DNA of 64,000 bases, taken from assembly GCA_951812925.1 (NCBI GenBank), contig OX638372.1:64683407-64747406 (forward strand). Direction: 5' to 3'. The DNA comes from Calliopum simillimum. Lineage: Eukaryota; Arthropoda; Insecta; Diptera; Lauxaniidae. Shown here piece after piece: positions 23,600 through 34,808 of this stretch. The notes under the pieces were generated by a model. That model had not been told where the DNA came from and did not search any database. It saw nothing but the letters and a program-made list of their open reading frames with translations. A program made the translations under genes and the position numbers. Each line of letters opens with the position of its first letter. The stretch's first letter is position 1.

Positions 23600-23860
23600 T
23601 TATATCTAACTTGGTCATATCTCGTGAACCATGTAAGATATTTTGATGAAATTTAGTACACAGCTACTGATGCTTTACAATGAATAAAAGAAGGGCGGAA
23701 TCGGAAAAGTGCCCACAATTAGCAGTTGAAAATGTAGGAAATGTTAAATTGGAAACGTAAAACATGATATGGTAGTTGAAAGCACTAGTCTTCTTCTGTA
23801 AAACCTAATTTAATTTATTTCGATATCACAAAATATTTACATTAAATTGCCTATTTTCAT
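23600..23860 (+). repeat. Decayed copy of the fold-back internal module
   Basis: Contains TCTCGTGAACCATGTAAGAT, ATGATATGGTAGTTGAAAGC, CTTCTTCTGTAAAACCTAAT and AATTTATTTCGATATCAC in the same order as the arms of the CACGG elements. No second arm was found. Confidence 0.4.
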
Positions 23861-24189
23861 TTATTTTTTTCAGTTAAAAATTATCAAAATCGAGCTGTTC
23901 TTGAGGACTTCCGACGAAAAGGCTTTCTTGATTCCACTATATAAATATTATGATAGTTTTGTATAGTTGCTCATACGGCTTGAGCACGATGAAATTAAAG
24001 CACGAGTTAAGTCAAATAACTTTTAAACTACTCAACATAAACACAAGAAATATAGTTTTTTTAACAGAAATCTTATTCGTGCTAACTTTAATTACAAATA
24101 TATTAAACATTATTGGCTTTTTATGAATAAATTGATTTTTTCTGAAACACATCCCATTAAACTTTTAATCGTATCTTCAGAGATTTGTT

Positions 24190-25231
24190 TACTTCACACT
24201 AACTAACCATTTTCTTGAAAATTTTTGGTGTTTTCAGCAACCTGCTTTGTGTCCTTCATAATCCTTTTTACCAGAGCCCAATATCATTCGATAGGTCTGA
24301 ACTCAGGCCAATTAGGAGAATTTGCATATCTAGGTACAAATGCTACATTGTTCTTTTCAAACCATTCAACTGCAGATTTGCTGTAATGGCATGAAGCCAA
24401 ATCTGGCGAAAAAAAAGTTGAGACCTCATGCTGTCTAATAAATGGAAAAAGACGTTTTTCCAAGCAGTCCTGCATGTATATTTCAGTGTTAATCGTCCCA
24501 GTTGAAACAAATGCAGATTGCCTGCCATACCAAAAACTTATTTGGAAACTTCGTCTTTTTTTGAGTCTTAAACTCTTCTTGGACATTTCCTCTATGATCT
24601 GCAACATAAAAATCGATACCTGGAAGCTGCGAAAAGTCACCAAGTACGTAAGACTCATCGTTCATAATGCAACAGTCAAATTTTTTAATGAATTCTCGGT
24701 AAAGTATTTTGCCTCGCTTTTTTGCATCTCGTTCTTTTTGGAATTTCTATCCGGAACTTTCTGGACTTCAAATGACTTAAGCCCTTCCTCCTTTTTAACT
24801 TTTCTGACATAGGCCTCAGTGCATTGGACTTTCTCAGCTACTTTTATTCCCGATATATTTGGATTTTTCTTAAGTAGAGCTATCAACTTTTTGGCAGCAT
24901 TAGGATTATCAAAACCTTTCTTTTTTCCATTTCCTTGCTTTATACTAACGGTCACACGTTTCTTATAGGTTTTAATACAAGTAACACGCGAAACGGTATT
25001 CCGCGGAACCTTAGCGTTCCTATCAATTGCTATGAAAGTCCAATTTGGATTTTTGTTAAATATTTTACAAATTTTTTCACGCACTTCTATTTCGCAGCTC
25101 ATGGTGAAGCCATAAATTAGCGAATGAGTAAAAAAAGTAGCATGAAGATTTGATTTACATATGTATTTACCAAAGGCAACTTGATTAAATTTTTTTTGAA
25201 TTTGAACAAATAACAAGTACCCAGCAAACAT
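24190..25231 (-). pseudogene. DD37E Tc1-like transposase (frameshifted, one nonsense)
   Basis: The N-terminal frame starts at 25102 (MSCEIEVREKICKIFNKNPN) with helix-turn-helix segments (ISGIKVAEKVQCTEAYVR) and the FEVQKVPDRN linker shared with the 15.7-kb copy. A frame change near 24660 leads to CIMNDESYVLGDFSQLPG (first Asp), FPNKFLVWQAI, FFSPDLASCHYSKSAVEW (second Asp) and PNWPEFRPIE (Glu), again with 37 residues between. Directly after RPIE there is an in-frame TGA, beyond which YWALVKRIMKDTKQVAENT is still readable to about 24190. It lies in the receptor intron, antiparallel copies being elsewhere. Confidence 0.85.
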
Positions 25232-26159
25232 TCTGATCTTCCGCGATGCTTCTGGAGTGAGAAAATGTCCGGTGGCTTGCGAATATTTTAGAAGAATCCT
25301 CTAACAACTCCCCAAAATGAATCCGAAAATGATCCCCATGAAGAGTCATACGGCAACTCACTAAGATGAATCCGCATATGATCCCCAGGAAGGGTCCACA
25401 AAATACCGGACCTCAGGAATATTACCCTTTAGAAAAGAAATTATTAATTTTTTCGAAATTTCTCAAGAGCTGACGTCATGTCGTAGTCGGCCATCTTGTT
25501 TCGTGTAAAACTCGTCTGGAAGAGTTGATGGTTATTCGTAAAGAAGTTCAATTTAAAACCATCTTAGGAGAATCTTTTTAAATTCGTTTTGGGCTTTTTT
25601 TGTGAAATTTTTTTTTTTGCACTAATCGATGGGGAAAGGTCAAAAATATATTTTGGACCTGACCAGAGGTGTCTGCGACCCCTCTAAGTGACCGATTTGG
25701 GCCCATTTTTGAAAAAAAAAAAAAATGTATTGCTCCAATAGATGGGGAAAGGTCGAAAATATATTTTGGACATGACCAGAGGCATCCCTGGCCCCTGACC
25801 GATTTCGACCCGTTTTTGAAAAAAGATTTTGTTGCTCCAATCGATAGGGAAAGGTCAAAAATATATTTCGGACATGACTTCGACCCCTTTAAGTAACCGC
25901 TTTGGGTCTTAAGAGTCCAGAAGAGTGTAAGGAAAAATCTTTTGTTACTCGCGCTGAAATTTTGCTGCGCAAAACTCGCCTGGAAGAGTTGTATATTCAT
26001 CCCGAAGATGTTTGATTTGCAATGATCTTCCGGAAGAGTGTAATTAGGAATCTTCTGTTACTCGCGGAAAATTTTAATCGCGAAAAGCTCTCGTAGAAGA
26101 GCTGTAAATGCATCCCCAAAAAGTTGGAAGATTGCCTGCGATTGAAAATGTTTGCTGGG
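25220..26159. mobile_element. Element with CCCAGCAAACATT ends, 940 bp
   Basis: Left end CCCAGCAAACATT is complementary to the right end AATGTTTGCTGGG; TA adjoins both (25218-25219, 26160-26161). Inside are several diverged TCTTCCGG/CTTCTGGAGTG-type blocks with GATCCCCA/CATCCCC motifs and a tandem array at 25620-25910. The terminus resembles CCCAACAAACAATT of the element at 32960. No transposase recognised. Confidence 0.5.
25620..25910 (+). repeat. Tandem array, three units of about 110 bp
   Basis: Each unit has GATGGGGAAAGGTC, AAAATATATTTTGGACNTGA, then CCGATTTNGNCCCNTTTTTGAA and a TTGCTCCAAT join. The third unit is shortened. The array lies inside the 25220-26159 element and produces overlapping spurious frames on both strands. 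Confidence 0.75.
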
Positions 26160-26161
26160 TA

Positions 26162-26705
26162 ATAATGTGTGCACTAGTTTCATCGTACGCAAGCCTTACT
26201 TGTGCATGTGTACATTCAATGGCTTCGAATTTCTCATACAAAATTTTTTTATTGCAAATTTTTATTTCAATTTGCACCGTGAGTGCAATGAAAAAAAAAA
26301 AAAAACACTGAAATTTCCCAATTTGAACATTAATGTTATTGCCATTTAACTACCGCGGTCCAATGAATTTTTTAGTGATAAAAAGTGATAAAAAAATTAC
26401 GCCTCTTTAAGTACAGGTCACTGCGTAGGTGCGTATGATGCCTGCCTAAGGGCTACATGTGTTTTCAACTGTATTTTACGTGATTTATTTATTTGCTTTA
26501 GAAATGAGGTCAACTGAAAAAAAGAGAAAAAACTGCAAATGCACGCGACATAAAATCACCACCCCATCTTCCCTCCACACAGCAAGGGGTCGCACATTCA
26601 TATAAATTTTTCATTTTACATCCACGAATTTACCAATTTCGATATGGCTCATTAAAATTCCATAGAAATGATGATTTACCAAAAAATATTATCAACTGAA
26701 CTTAC
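26162..26705. other. Intron sequence next to the TM5 exon
   Basis: About 540 bp between the CCCAGCAAACATT element and the donor of the 26706-27101 exon. Nothing recognised. Confidence 0.4.
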
Positions 26706-27101
26706 CATAACTGTGCTGTTGTTGACGCTGTTGACGACGTTGCTGTTGCTGTTGTAGTTGCAGCTGATTTTCCTGCTGATAAACTTCCGAATCATTGTTG
26801 GAATTGTTACTGCGCGCCGTATTACATCGAAAGGACATGTTCAAATTAAATCCTGTCGATGGCATTAATGTTGTTGTTACCGTAGCGACTGCCTCAACTT
26901 GTGTGTTGACTTTTGAGCCGCAACCAAAAATCATGGCCCGCTCGTTTTTCATGCCTACATACAGGGTGCGCGTAATCAGTATATATGCAACACTGAGTAT
27001 CATCAACGGTAGCACAAGCAGAAAGAGCGCAAGCAGTAGATTGTATGGTCGTTCATAGCCAACTGCATATTCGGGCCATACCTCACGGCATTTGCGTAGA
27101 C
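26706..27101 (-). CDS. CCKLR: CCK-like/sulfakinin receptor, exon with ECL2, TM5 and start of ICL3
   Basis: This is the second recognised exon, 396 bp, phase 1 at both ends. The acceptor is TATATAG before GTCTACGC and the donor is GTAAGT. It encodes the rest of ECL2, including the conserved Cys of LRKCREVWPE that pairs with the TM3 Cys in this family. TM5 follows (NLLLALFLLVLPLMILSVAY), then ILITRTLYVGMKNERAM and a long ICL3. ICL3 carries a Gln-rich run (QLQLQQQQQRRQQRQQQ) near the exon end. Low-complexity ICL3 is usual in dipteran CCK-like receptors and varies in length. The upstream intron is 9.4 kb and holds the deepest transposon nest in the window. The downstream intron is 20.6 kb. Confidence 0.92.
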
Positions 27102-27409
27102 CTATATAAGAGACAGAGAAAGAGAAGGAATTGAAGGTAGTGGCGGAATTTAATTAAAGTGAATTTTGAAGTGGCAGTGTGAACGAAAAACATGCAGGTA
27201 TAAGTACGTACATAAGTAGATTTACGTATAGCTAAGAAATAACTGACGTGTACCATACGGTTTTCAAGTGCGAGACTTGGGAAAAGTTAAAAGTTTAAAA
27301 ATTTTGCTTGCAGATGTCGATGATCTGGTTTTAGTAAGAAACATTATTTTTGTATTAAATTTTACTCATACGACGTAGTTACTTATGAAATAATTTTTAA
27401 ATGGATTTA

Positions 27410-27660
27410 ACAAGTTTTTACTCAAAATCAAGGCATCTTAGGAAAAAAATTTATGAGGCAAAAAATACGAGCACGTGTGAGTTTTTCAGAATTTTTTGAA
27501 AATTTTTTTTTTTTTTTGTTGACTAATTTTTGAAAAATTTTAAAATGTCTCAAAAAGTTCTAAAAAATTCATACGTGTACTTTGGATGATTTTTAGTACT
27601 TTATGCCTTCTACATTTTTCTCGAAAGATGCCTTGCTTTTGAGTAAAAAAAGCATTTATC
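27410..27660. repeat. Hairpin repeat, copy 1
   Basis: TTTACTCAAAATCAAGGCATC on the left is the complement of GATGCCTTGCTTTTGAGTAA on the right. A second copy lies at 28040-28295 inside the hAT element, and a third, interrupted, near 38235 and 39158. Unit length about 250 bp. Confidence 0.6.
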
Positions 27661-27763
27661 CGACTGCGTGATTGAAAAACGTAAAAAAATCGTTTTTTGG
27701 AACCAAATTTTATCTATTAGTATAGAAAAAAAAAAATTTATAATTTTTGAAGCAAATTTGGAT

Positions 27764-28769
27764 CAGTGCTGTCGTTTTGAAAAGTTTGAGCGAAGTGAAA
27801 TTTTGTAAAAAGTGAAGTGTTGCGAAGTAAAATTCTGAAAAAGTGAAGTATTAGCGAAGTGAACACAAAAATCACAATTTTATTTATTCAATGCATTAAT
27901 TTTTATGTTACACGTAACAAAATTTGAAAATATATTTTAAGAAAATATGAAAAAAATAAATAAAAAATTTCTTAGGGCAAAAATTTACTGAAATATGGCC
28001 GGCCACTCGAACATAGAAATTTTGTTTATGCGGTCAAAAAACGGTTTTTACTCAAAACATGGCATCTTACGGAAAAAGTGTATTCAGCAAAAAATGCTTA
28101 GAATAGTCCAAGAAATACGTGTGAATTTTTTTCAGAATTTTTTGGAACTTTTTTAATTTTTTTTTTACCAATTTTTTAAAAATTATAAAATGTACCCAAA
28201 AATTGAACGTATCCTTTGAATGATTCTAAGTATTTTAGGCATTATACACTTTTGTCGTAAGACGCCTTTTTTTGAGTAAAAAAAATTTTTCCGACCACAT
28301 AAAAAAATTTTAAATGTTCGAGTAGCCATATTTCGGCCAATTTTTTACTCAAAAATTTTATAATGAAGCGTTTTAAATGAAATTTTATAAATTTTTATGA
28401 TATTCTGCTCTATCTTTACCTATCTCTGACCCTAAAAAAGTTATAGACAAAAGAGTAAAAAACACAAGAATTCGAAATTTTTGCTTTCTTTTTTTGATCT
28501 ATAAACTATTTCGATGGCAAATTTAATTCTCTACAAAAAGTTTCCTGTGAAGTATATCGAAATTTTGCTTTGTTCGCTTGATTTATTGAAAAAACAAATT
28601 ACTTTTCAGTCAGGGCAGGCTTCGGGTATGTTTCTGAACTCTCATAAAAACAATAGACAAATTTTGTGTTCAAGAAAAAGTGAAGTGATTTTATGAAAGG
28701 GGAAGTGGCGAAGTGTTTTTAATAAAAAAGGAGCAAAACACTTCAATTGAAGTGTCAACGACAGCACTG
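27764..28769. mobile_element. Non-autonomous hAT element with perfect 8-bp TSD
   Basis: Ends CAGTGCTGTCGTT and AACGACAGCACTG are perfect complements over 13 bp. ATTTGGAT precedes (27756-27763) and follows (28770-28777) the element. An 8-bp duplication with a CAGNG start is the hAT hallmark. Subterminal GCGAAGTGAA/AAAAGTGAAGTG repeats occur near both ends, as in hAT transposase-binding regions. The middle carries a copy of the hairpin repeat seen at 27410. No hAT transposase domain is readable. Confidence 0.85.
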
Positions 28770-28918
28770 ATTTGGATGTGTATCGGGTCTACAACTTAAA
28801 AAATTAGTTCTTTTTGCTGAAAATTTGCATTTATTTCGACTACAAAATGAATTGTTATTCAAAGTATTGTCCATTAGAAGCTACTACTTTTTTCCATCTT
28901 TCTGGCAACATACTTATG

Positions 28919-29295
28919 TGTAGGAATTGTAGGCTGCTTCTTTTTAATAAAAAACACAACACACTGCACTTTTTAGTTTCTCAATTATTTATTTACACAT
29001 TTATTTTAGTTCTTATTATATTATTTTATTTTACAATATTATTTACATATTTGTTCTTCTTTCTATATCATTTTTTCTTAACCATCTTTTAAACTATTCT
29101 GTTCTTTTCTTTGTCTTTCAATTTCACTTCTTACATGTCCGTAGACAACCGTCTTCTTCAACTTCTAAAATCAACTACTACTCATTTCAACTGTCGTTTG
29201 TTTTTTTATTTAAATATTTTCGTCATGTTTGTTTCGTTCAAGTCTTGTTCATTTTGTCACTGTTGCCAAGTCGTCCGTTAAGCTCCGTTCCAACA
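28919..29295 (-). mobile_element. Probable solo LTR
   Basis: Read on the minus strand it starts TGTTGGAACGGAGC and ends CAATTCCTACA, i.e. TG...CA with short inverted ends. Near its 3' end lie AATAAATA and TTTTTTATT, as expected of an LTR polyadenylation region. It interrupts the mariner after ACTTATG. No internal retroelement genes and no matching target duplication were found, because other elements abut its right side. Confidence 0.4.
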
Positions 29296-30254
29296 CGGCG
29301 CTCTTAAACAGTCGATAGGTTTTTTGAATATGTGGAGAAAATCTGTGAATGGGGTTTCATTTGTATTAGTTTAGTGATCTGAAAAATGCAAGCCCCGAAA
29401 TCGTAGCTGATCATCCCCGCGAAATATCGCAAAAATACATATCCCATATAAAATAAAACAAATTCAGAAAAAAAAAACGCAACAAACAAATATGAAAATA
29501 GTTATATTTAATGTATTTTGCAATGTTGCATCTGAATCCGGCCTTAAAATTGCTATATCTCATACGGTTTTTGAGATATTTTAGCCTAAACAAGGAAAAA
29601 ATACCATTTTTACTATATTTTAAAGCTATATAACTATAGTATAGAACATTCATACGCAGAATTCGATACATTATCTGAAAGATCCAACCTTTTTCTTTAA
29701 AACCGCATTTAAATTACGTCAATAGCTTAATTTTTCTCCAAAATATCGTAGACTTAAATAATGACAAAACACGTTTTTGCACTTTTTTAACTTTTTAGGT
29801 TAGGATATCTCCGAGAAAAATAAAGATATCGACATTATTTGAATTAGGTTTCGAAGATTGATTAAAGCTTTCCATTTCTGCATCAGAATTTATGGATATA
29901 CGTCCTGTTAAATAGCTCCAAAACACAGCAATAAAACATAGCATCGGTTTTTTTTCCTTGTTTAGGCTAAGATATCTCAAAAACCAAATGAGATACAGCA
30001 ATTTTAAGGCCGGATTCGGATTTAGCATTGCAAAATACATTGAAACAACTATTTTTATATTTGTTTTTTGCGTTTTTTTTCAGAATTTTTTTTATTTTAT
30101 ATGGGATATGTATTTTTGTGATATTTCGCGGGGATGATCAGCTACGATTTCGGGGTTTGCATTTTTCAGATCACTAAACTAATACAAATGAAACCCCATT
30201 CACAGATTTTCTCCACATATTCAAAAAACCTATCGACTGTTCAAGAGCACCGTG
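29294..30254. mobile_element. CACGG fold-back element 4, about 961 bp
   Basis: Starts CACGGCGCTCTTAAACAG and ends with near-complement CTGTTCAAGAGCACCGTG. The arms (TGAATATGTGGAGAAAATCT and AGATTTTCTCCACATATTCA; TGATCATCCCCGCGAAATAT and its complement) pair over several hundred bp. The internal module (CGGCCTTAAAATTGCTATAT) matches the other family members. Flanking 4-mers CCAA and ACCA do not match; neighbours have probably been rearranged. Its left CA overlaps the apparent LTR end. Confidence 0.65.
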
Positions 30255-30258
30255 ACCA

Positions 30259-30526
30259 CATATCGTCACTCTTAGGCCAGATTCACGAAAGTGCAAATTT
30301 TTCAGTTTTGCACTAATGTGGTTTTCTTGTATGTGCATAATGGTTCAATAAAATTATGCCAGAAATGTGAAAGCTATATCTGAAGTGGCTTAATAGCAAA
30401 TGCAAAGTTTATAACACGAAAAGCTAAATTTACATATAATTTTAATATTTAAAAAAATTTCAAATAGCAATTTCTCAAATTTAATAATTTTCACATTCGT
30501 GAATCTGGCCTAAGAGTGACGATATG
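30259..30526. mobile_element. MITE with 31-bp inverted ends, 268 bp
   Basis: CATATCGTCACTCTTAGGCC, continuing to TTCACGAA, is perfectly complementary to the right end, TTCGTGAATCTGGCCTAAG then AGTGACGATATG. The interior is AT-rich and non-coding. It is bounded left by fold-back 4 and right by the resumed mariner (TATTCCGCGCC). Confidence 0.65.
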
Positions 30527-30954
30527 TATTCCGCGCCAAAAAAAAAAACTGCTCTGGCCTTGAGGCCAAGAATGAATCAAACAAATTTTTGATACCCTGT
30601 ACTGAAGTGAAGCGTATTCCAGTGAAAGCGTTCTGCATCGATCGCAACAAATGTTGATCAGATAGTGCAAGGCGAGTGAGCCAAAACTTCCCAACTACTC
30701 TTTTCTAAATTGTTTTTGACCGGTATTGCAACATGAGGCGTTGTCATGATGGAAAATTATGGATTCGTGTCCGGTCGCATATTCCGGGCGATTTTCATTG
30801 ATTGCTCTCTCCAAACGGATCAATTGTGTTCGATAGAGGTCCCCCAGTGATTGTCTGACCCGATTTCAATAGCTCGTACTACAACACACCCTTTTTTGGC
30901 TGTCCTGGACGTTCTTTGTCTTTGATGTCAAAATCACCAATTTTAAATCATGCG

Positions 30955-31226
30955 CACGGTGGTTTTTAAAAAATTTCAACTTTTTGAAATACCACCCGCG
31001 ATTTTTTTCGGGGATAGTGTTGGGGGACCCTTCTAGTATCAGAATCCGGGAACCGCGAAATCGAACGTCCAGCCGTTTTTTTTTTTTTCGACATTTTAGT
31101 TTTTTTAACGATTTTTGAGAATGTCTCGGATTTATATACATATTATGTACACATATATATGTATGTACGTACATATATATACTTGTATATGTATGTATGT
31201 GTAATATATATATATGTATATATATA

Positions 31227-31258
<32 letters not shown>

Positions 31259-32812
31259 AAAGGTATCGTTTCCGCACCATTTATTTTTAAAAAAAATCGG
31301 TTTTTTCGTATATAAAAAAACACAAACAAAAACCGGATACAGCAATAGTCACTTCAGATGTAATTTTTGATGCTTAATCCGAATCCGGTCTTAGAATTGC
31401 TCTATTACTTCTGAGCTTTGAGATATCCTTACATAAATGTTTAAAGGACACCACTTTTTTTCCTATTTTTGAAGTTATATAACAAGATAAGGTAATATTA
31501 TGCCGTAAAATCTGGTATGACAGTTAATAGCCCTAGTTTTTTCCTTGAAAACTCAATCAAACCGATAACGATATCTTTATTTTTGTCGGAGATATCTTTA
31601 CCTAAAAAGTTAAAAAAGTGCAAAAACACGATTTTTGGCTATATTGGATGTTATACGCAGGACACACAACATTTTTTTGTGAGTTTCTATTACCAGAAGC
31701 ATTTGGTGCTTTCTTTTGGCTTTAAATTGAGCTATCAAATGTTTATCTGCAATATTTCTCTGCAAAGTTATGTTAACTTTAAAATCACACCATGAAACTT
31801 AAAGCGAAAAATCTCGGTTTTCGGCTATATTTGAGGTTGTATACAGTACGGACGAAATTCGTCTGCTCTTTTTTACCAATCGACACATTTAAAACCATTC
31901 TTTATCTTCAAAATAAGCTAACAAGTGGTCTTTTGTAATTGTTTTCTAAAAAGTTATGACTATTTTAAGACGACATGTTGCAGCAATACGTATATAAGAA
32001 ATACTCGTACTCTATATTTTAGTGGCACCCCTGTGAGTTTGCACTTCATAATGTAATTTTTAAATGGTCATAACTTTGTAGAGGAATATTGTAGATGAAC
32101 ATTTAATAGCTCAATTGAAAACCAAAAGAAAGTACTAAATGCTTTTGGTAATAGAAATTCACAGAAGAATTTTGTGTGTCCTGCATATAACATCCAATAT
32201 AGCCAAAAATCGTGTTTTTGCACTTTTTTAACTTTTTAGGTAAAGATATCTCCGACAAAAATAAAGATATCGTTATCGGTTTGATTGAGTTTTCAAGGAA
32301 AAAACTAGGGCTATTAACTGTCATACCAGATTTTACGGCATAATATTACCTTATCTTGTTATATAACTTCAAAAATAGGAAAAAAAGTGGTGTCCTTTAA
32401 ACATTTATGTAAGGATATCTCAAAGCTCAGAAGTAATAGAGCAATTCTAAGACCGGATTCGGATTAAGCATCAAAAATTACATCTGAAGTGACTATTGCT
32501 GAATCCGGTTTTTGTTTGTGTTTTTTTATATACGAAAAAACCGATTTTTTTTAAAAATAAATGGTGCGGAAACGATACCTTTTATATGTATGTATGTATA
32601 TATATATACATATATATATATTACACATACATACATATACAAGTATATATATGTACGTACATATATATATATGTGTACATAATATGTATATAAATCCGAG
32701 ACATTCTCAAAAATCGTTAAAAAAACTAAAATGTCGAAAAAACAAAAACGGCTGGACGTTCGAAATCGCGGGTGGTATTTCAAAAAGTTGAAATTTTTTA
32801 AAAACCACCGTG
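30955..32812. mobile_element. CACGG fold-back element 2, 1858 bp, 4-bp TSD TGCG
   Basis: Ends CACGGTGGTTTTTAAAAAAT and complement, flanked by TGCG (30951-30954 and 32813-32816). Removing the element and one TGCG restores continuous mariner sequence, which supports the duplication independently. It is closely related to the element at 17917, with the same microsatellite, module and mirrored frames (31517-31795 plus, 32324-32103 minus). The right arm lacks about 75 bp next to its end (the block containing GACCCTTCTAGTATC in the left arm). Confidence 0.85.
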
Positions 32813-33289
32813 TGCGAATCACTTTTGACACACTTTATCCTCTGGAGAATATTCGATATTTTCGGCGTATTAAAAAATCTGTTTATATCAACTGCTGTTC
32901 ACTTTGACAGATCGAATCTAATAGAATTTTTGACGCTCTTTAAGATGCAATAGCTTTCACCCAACAAACAATTTTATAACCTTTTCAATTTTAACGGTTG
33001 GAAAAAGTCAATTTCCAAGTGTTTTCATAACCAATTTTCAAACGTTTGGAAAATGTTATTTTTTTAGAGTTTTCACAATTGTTTTGCAAGGCTAAAATCA
33101 ACAATTAGAAAAATGTTTATTTCCAAAAGTTTTTCTAATCGTTTTCCAAACTTTCGAAAAAAATTTTTTTTTTTCAATATCTTATCGAGCTAAGTAAAAC
33201 ACAACACATTTGAATCATAACTGGCGCAGTAGGTATGTTGATAAGATTCGGAAATGACAACAACCCAACAAACAAAAACGTTTGGAAAA

Positions 33290-34808
33290 TCTATACTATT
33301 TACATATATAAAATTGCTTATATGAAAACCATATGTAACGATTTGGTTCAAAATATTGTATACTTATGTTTTTGGTTTTTATAAGATAAACCTTTTTTTT
33401 TTTAGTATGAAGTTGTTGAAAAAAAAAAAAAAATTCAATGCTTGCATAAAAATGATCGTTTGCATTTCAGTCGCTATAGCTTGCTGCGCCATGAGTTATG
33501 TGTTGTTGTTGTCTTTTCCTTCTCTTTCATTTATTGTTTTTTTTTTATTCTTGATGTTGTGTTGTTGATGAGAGCAAAAATGAGAGTGATTTCGTCAGTG
33601 ATGCCAACTCAATATTTTCAATATTTTTGGACTTTTAACGATGTTTTACATGTTTTTCAATATTTTTCAATTCTTTTTGACTTTTTTCGATATTTTGGAT
33701 GTTTTTTGATACACTTGGACTTTGACCGATTTCTTCGATGTACATATTTCACTATTTTTCGAAACTTTTGATTTTGTTTCGATATATTGGATGTTTTGTT
33801 TTTAGACTTTTACCGATTTCTTCAATGTGTTTCAATATTTTTCAACACTTTCGGACTTTAACCGATATTTTGGATGTTTTTCTATTAACTTGGACTTTAC
33901 CGATTTCTTCGTTGTGTTTCAATATTTTCCGAAACTTTTGGACCCTTTTCGATACATTGAATATCTTTCGATGAATGTATTTGGACTTTCAACGATTTTT
34001 TCAATGTTTTCCAATAATTTTGGGCTTTTACCGAAATGTAGGGTGTTTTTCGACATTTTTCGACTTTTATCGATATTTTGTAAGTTTTTCGAATATTTTT
34101 TTTTTTATTTCACTATTTTTCGAAACTTTTGAACTTCTTTCGGTATATGTATTGGATGTTTTTCGATATATGTATTTGAACTGTTACCGATATATAGGAT
34201 GTTTTTTGATAAATTTGGACTTTATTCGATTTCTTCGATGTGTTTCAATGTTTTTCGAAACTTTTGGATCTTTTTCGCTTTATTTGGACTTTTACTGATT
34301 TTTTTATATATAGTGTTTATTGATTTGAATCGTTCGCATAGAAGAACTTAGTCTTTAACATGCCACTTATTCATAATAATAACAATCAAGTATTATTATT
34401 ATTATTTCTTCCAATACTTTTGGACTTTTATCGATTTTAGGATGTTTTTCGACATTTTTGGACTTTTACCTATACTTTAGATGTTCTTCTATACTTTTAG
34501 ACTTTTGCCGATATTTTAGATGTTTTTCGATACATTTGGGCTTTTACCGATTTCTTCGGTGTATTTCGATACTTTTGGACATTTACCGATATTTTGGACG
34601 TTTTTCCATAACCTTGGACTCTTAACGATTTCTTCAATGTATATTTTAATATTTTGCGATACTTTTTGAATTTTACCGATAAAATAAATATATCGGAGCA
34701 TCTATTTGTGGCACATTGTTTTAAAAAATAAAAAAGTTTTAGTTATTAGCTTTTTAGAGCAATCTGGCTTTTTATTAAAACCCGTGCAACGCCGGGTAAA
34801 ACAGCTAG
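33290..34808 (+). mobile_element. Non-autonomous Helitron
   Basis: The 5' end is TCTATACTATTTACATATAT, preceded by A. The 3' end carries a hairpin (CCCGTGCAACGCCGGG, 34781-34796) 12 nt before a terminal CTAG followed by T. TC start, 3' hairpin, CTRR end and insertion between A and T are the canonical Helitron signatures, and the hairpin text resembles the common Helitron CCCGTGCGAAGCACGGG motif. Most of the interior is a degenerate tandem array. No Rep/helicase coding sequence is present. Confidence 0.8.
33600..34690 (+). repeat. Degenerate tandem array inside the Helitron
   Basis: Repeating variants of GACTTTTACCGATTTCTTCG, ATATTTTGGATGTTTTTCGA and ATTTTTCGAAACTTTTGGAC, period roughly 50-60 bp and irregular. 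It creates long Phe/Asp/Tyr-rich spurious frames on the plus strand. Confidence 0.75.

Noticed and set aside
24474..25120. Plus-strand frames over the DD37E element
   Set aside because: They are antisense shadows of the minus-strand transposase.
25640..25896. Overlapping frames with repeated KIYF/DLSP peptides
   Set aside because: They arise from the 110-bp tandem array.
29294..30254. 4-bp duplication for fold-back element 4
   Set aside because: The flanks CCAA and ACCA do not match, so no duplication is claimed.
33356..34298. Phe-rich plus-strand frames of 70-109 codons
   Set aside because: They follow the tandem array inside the Helitron and have low-complexity composition.
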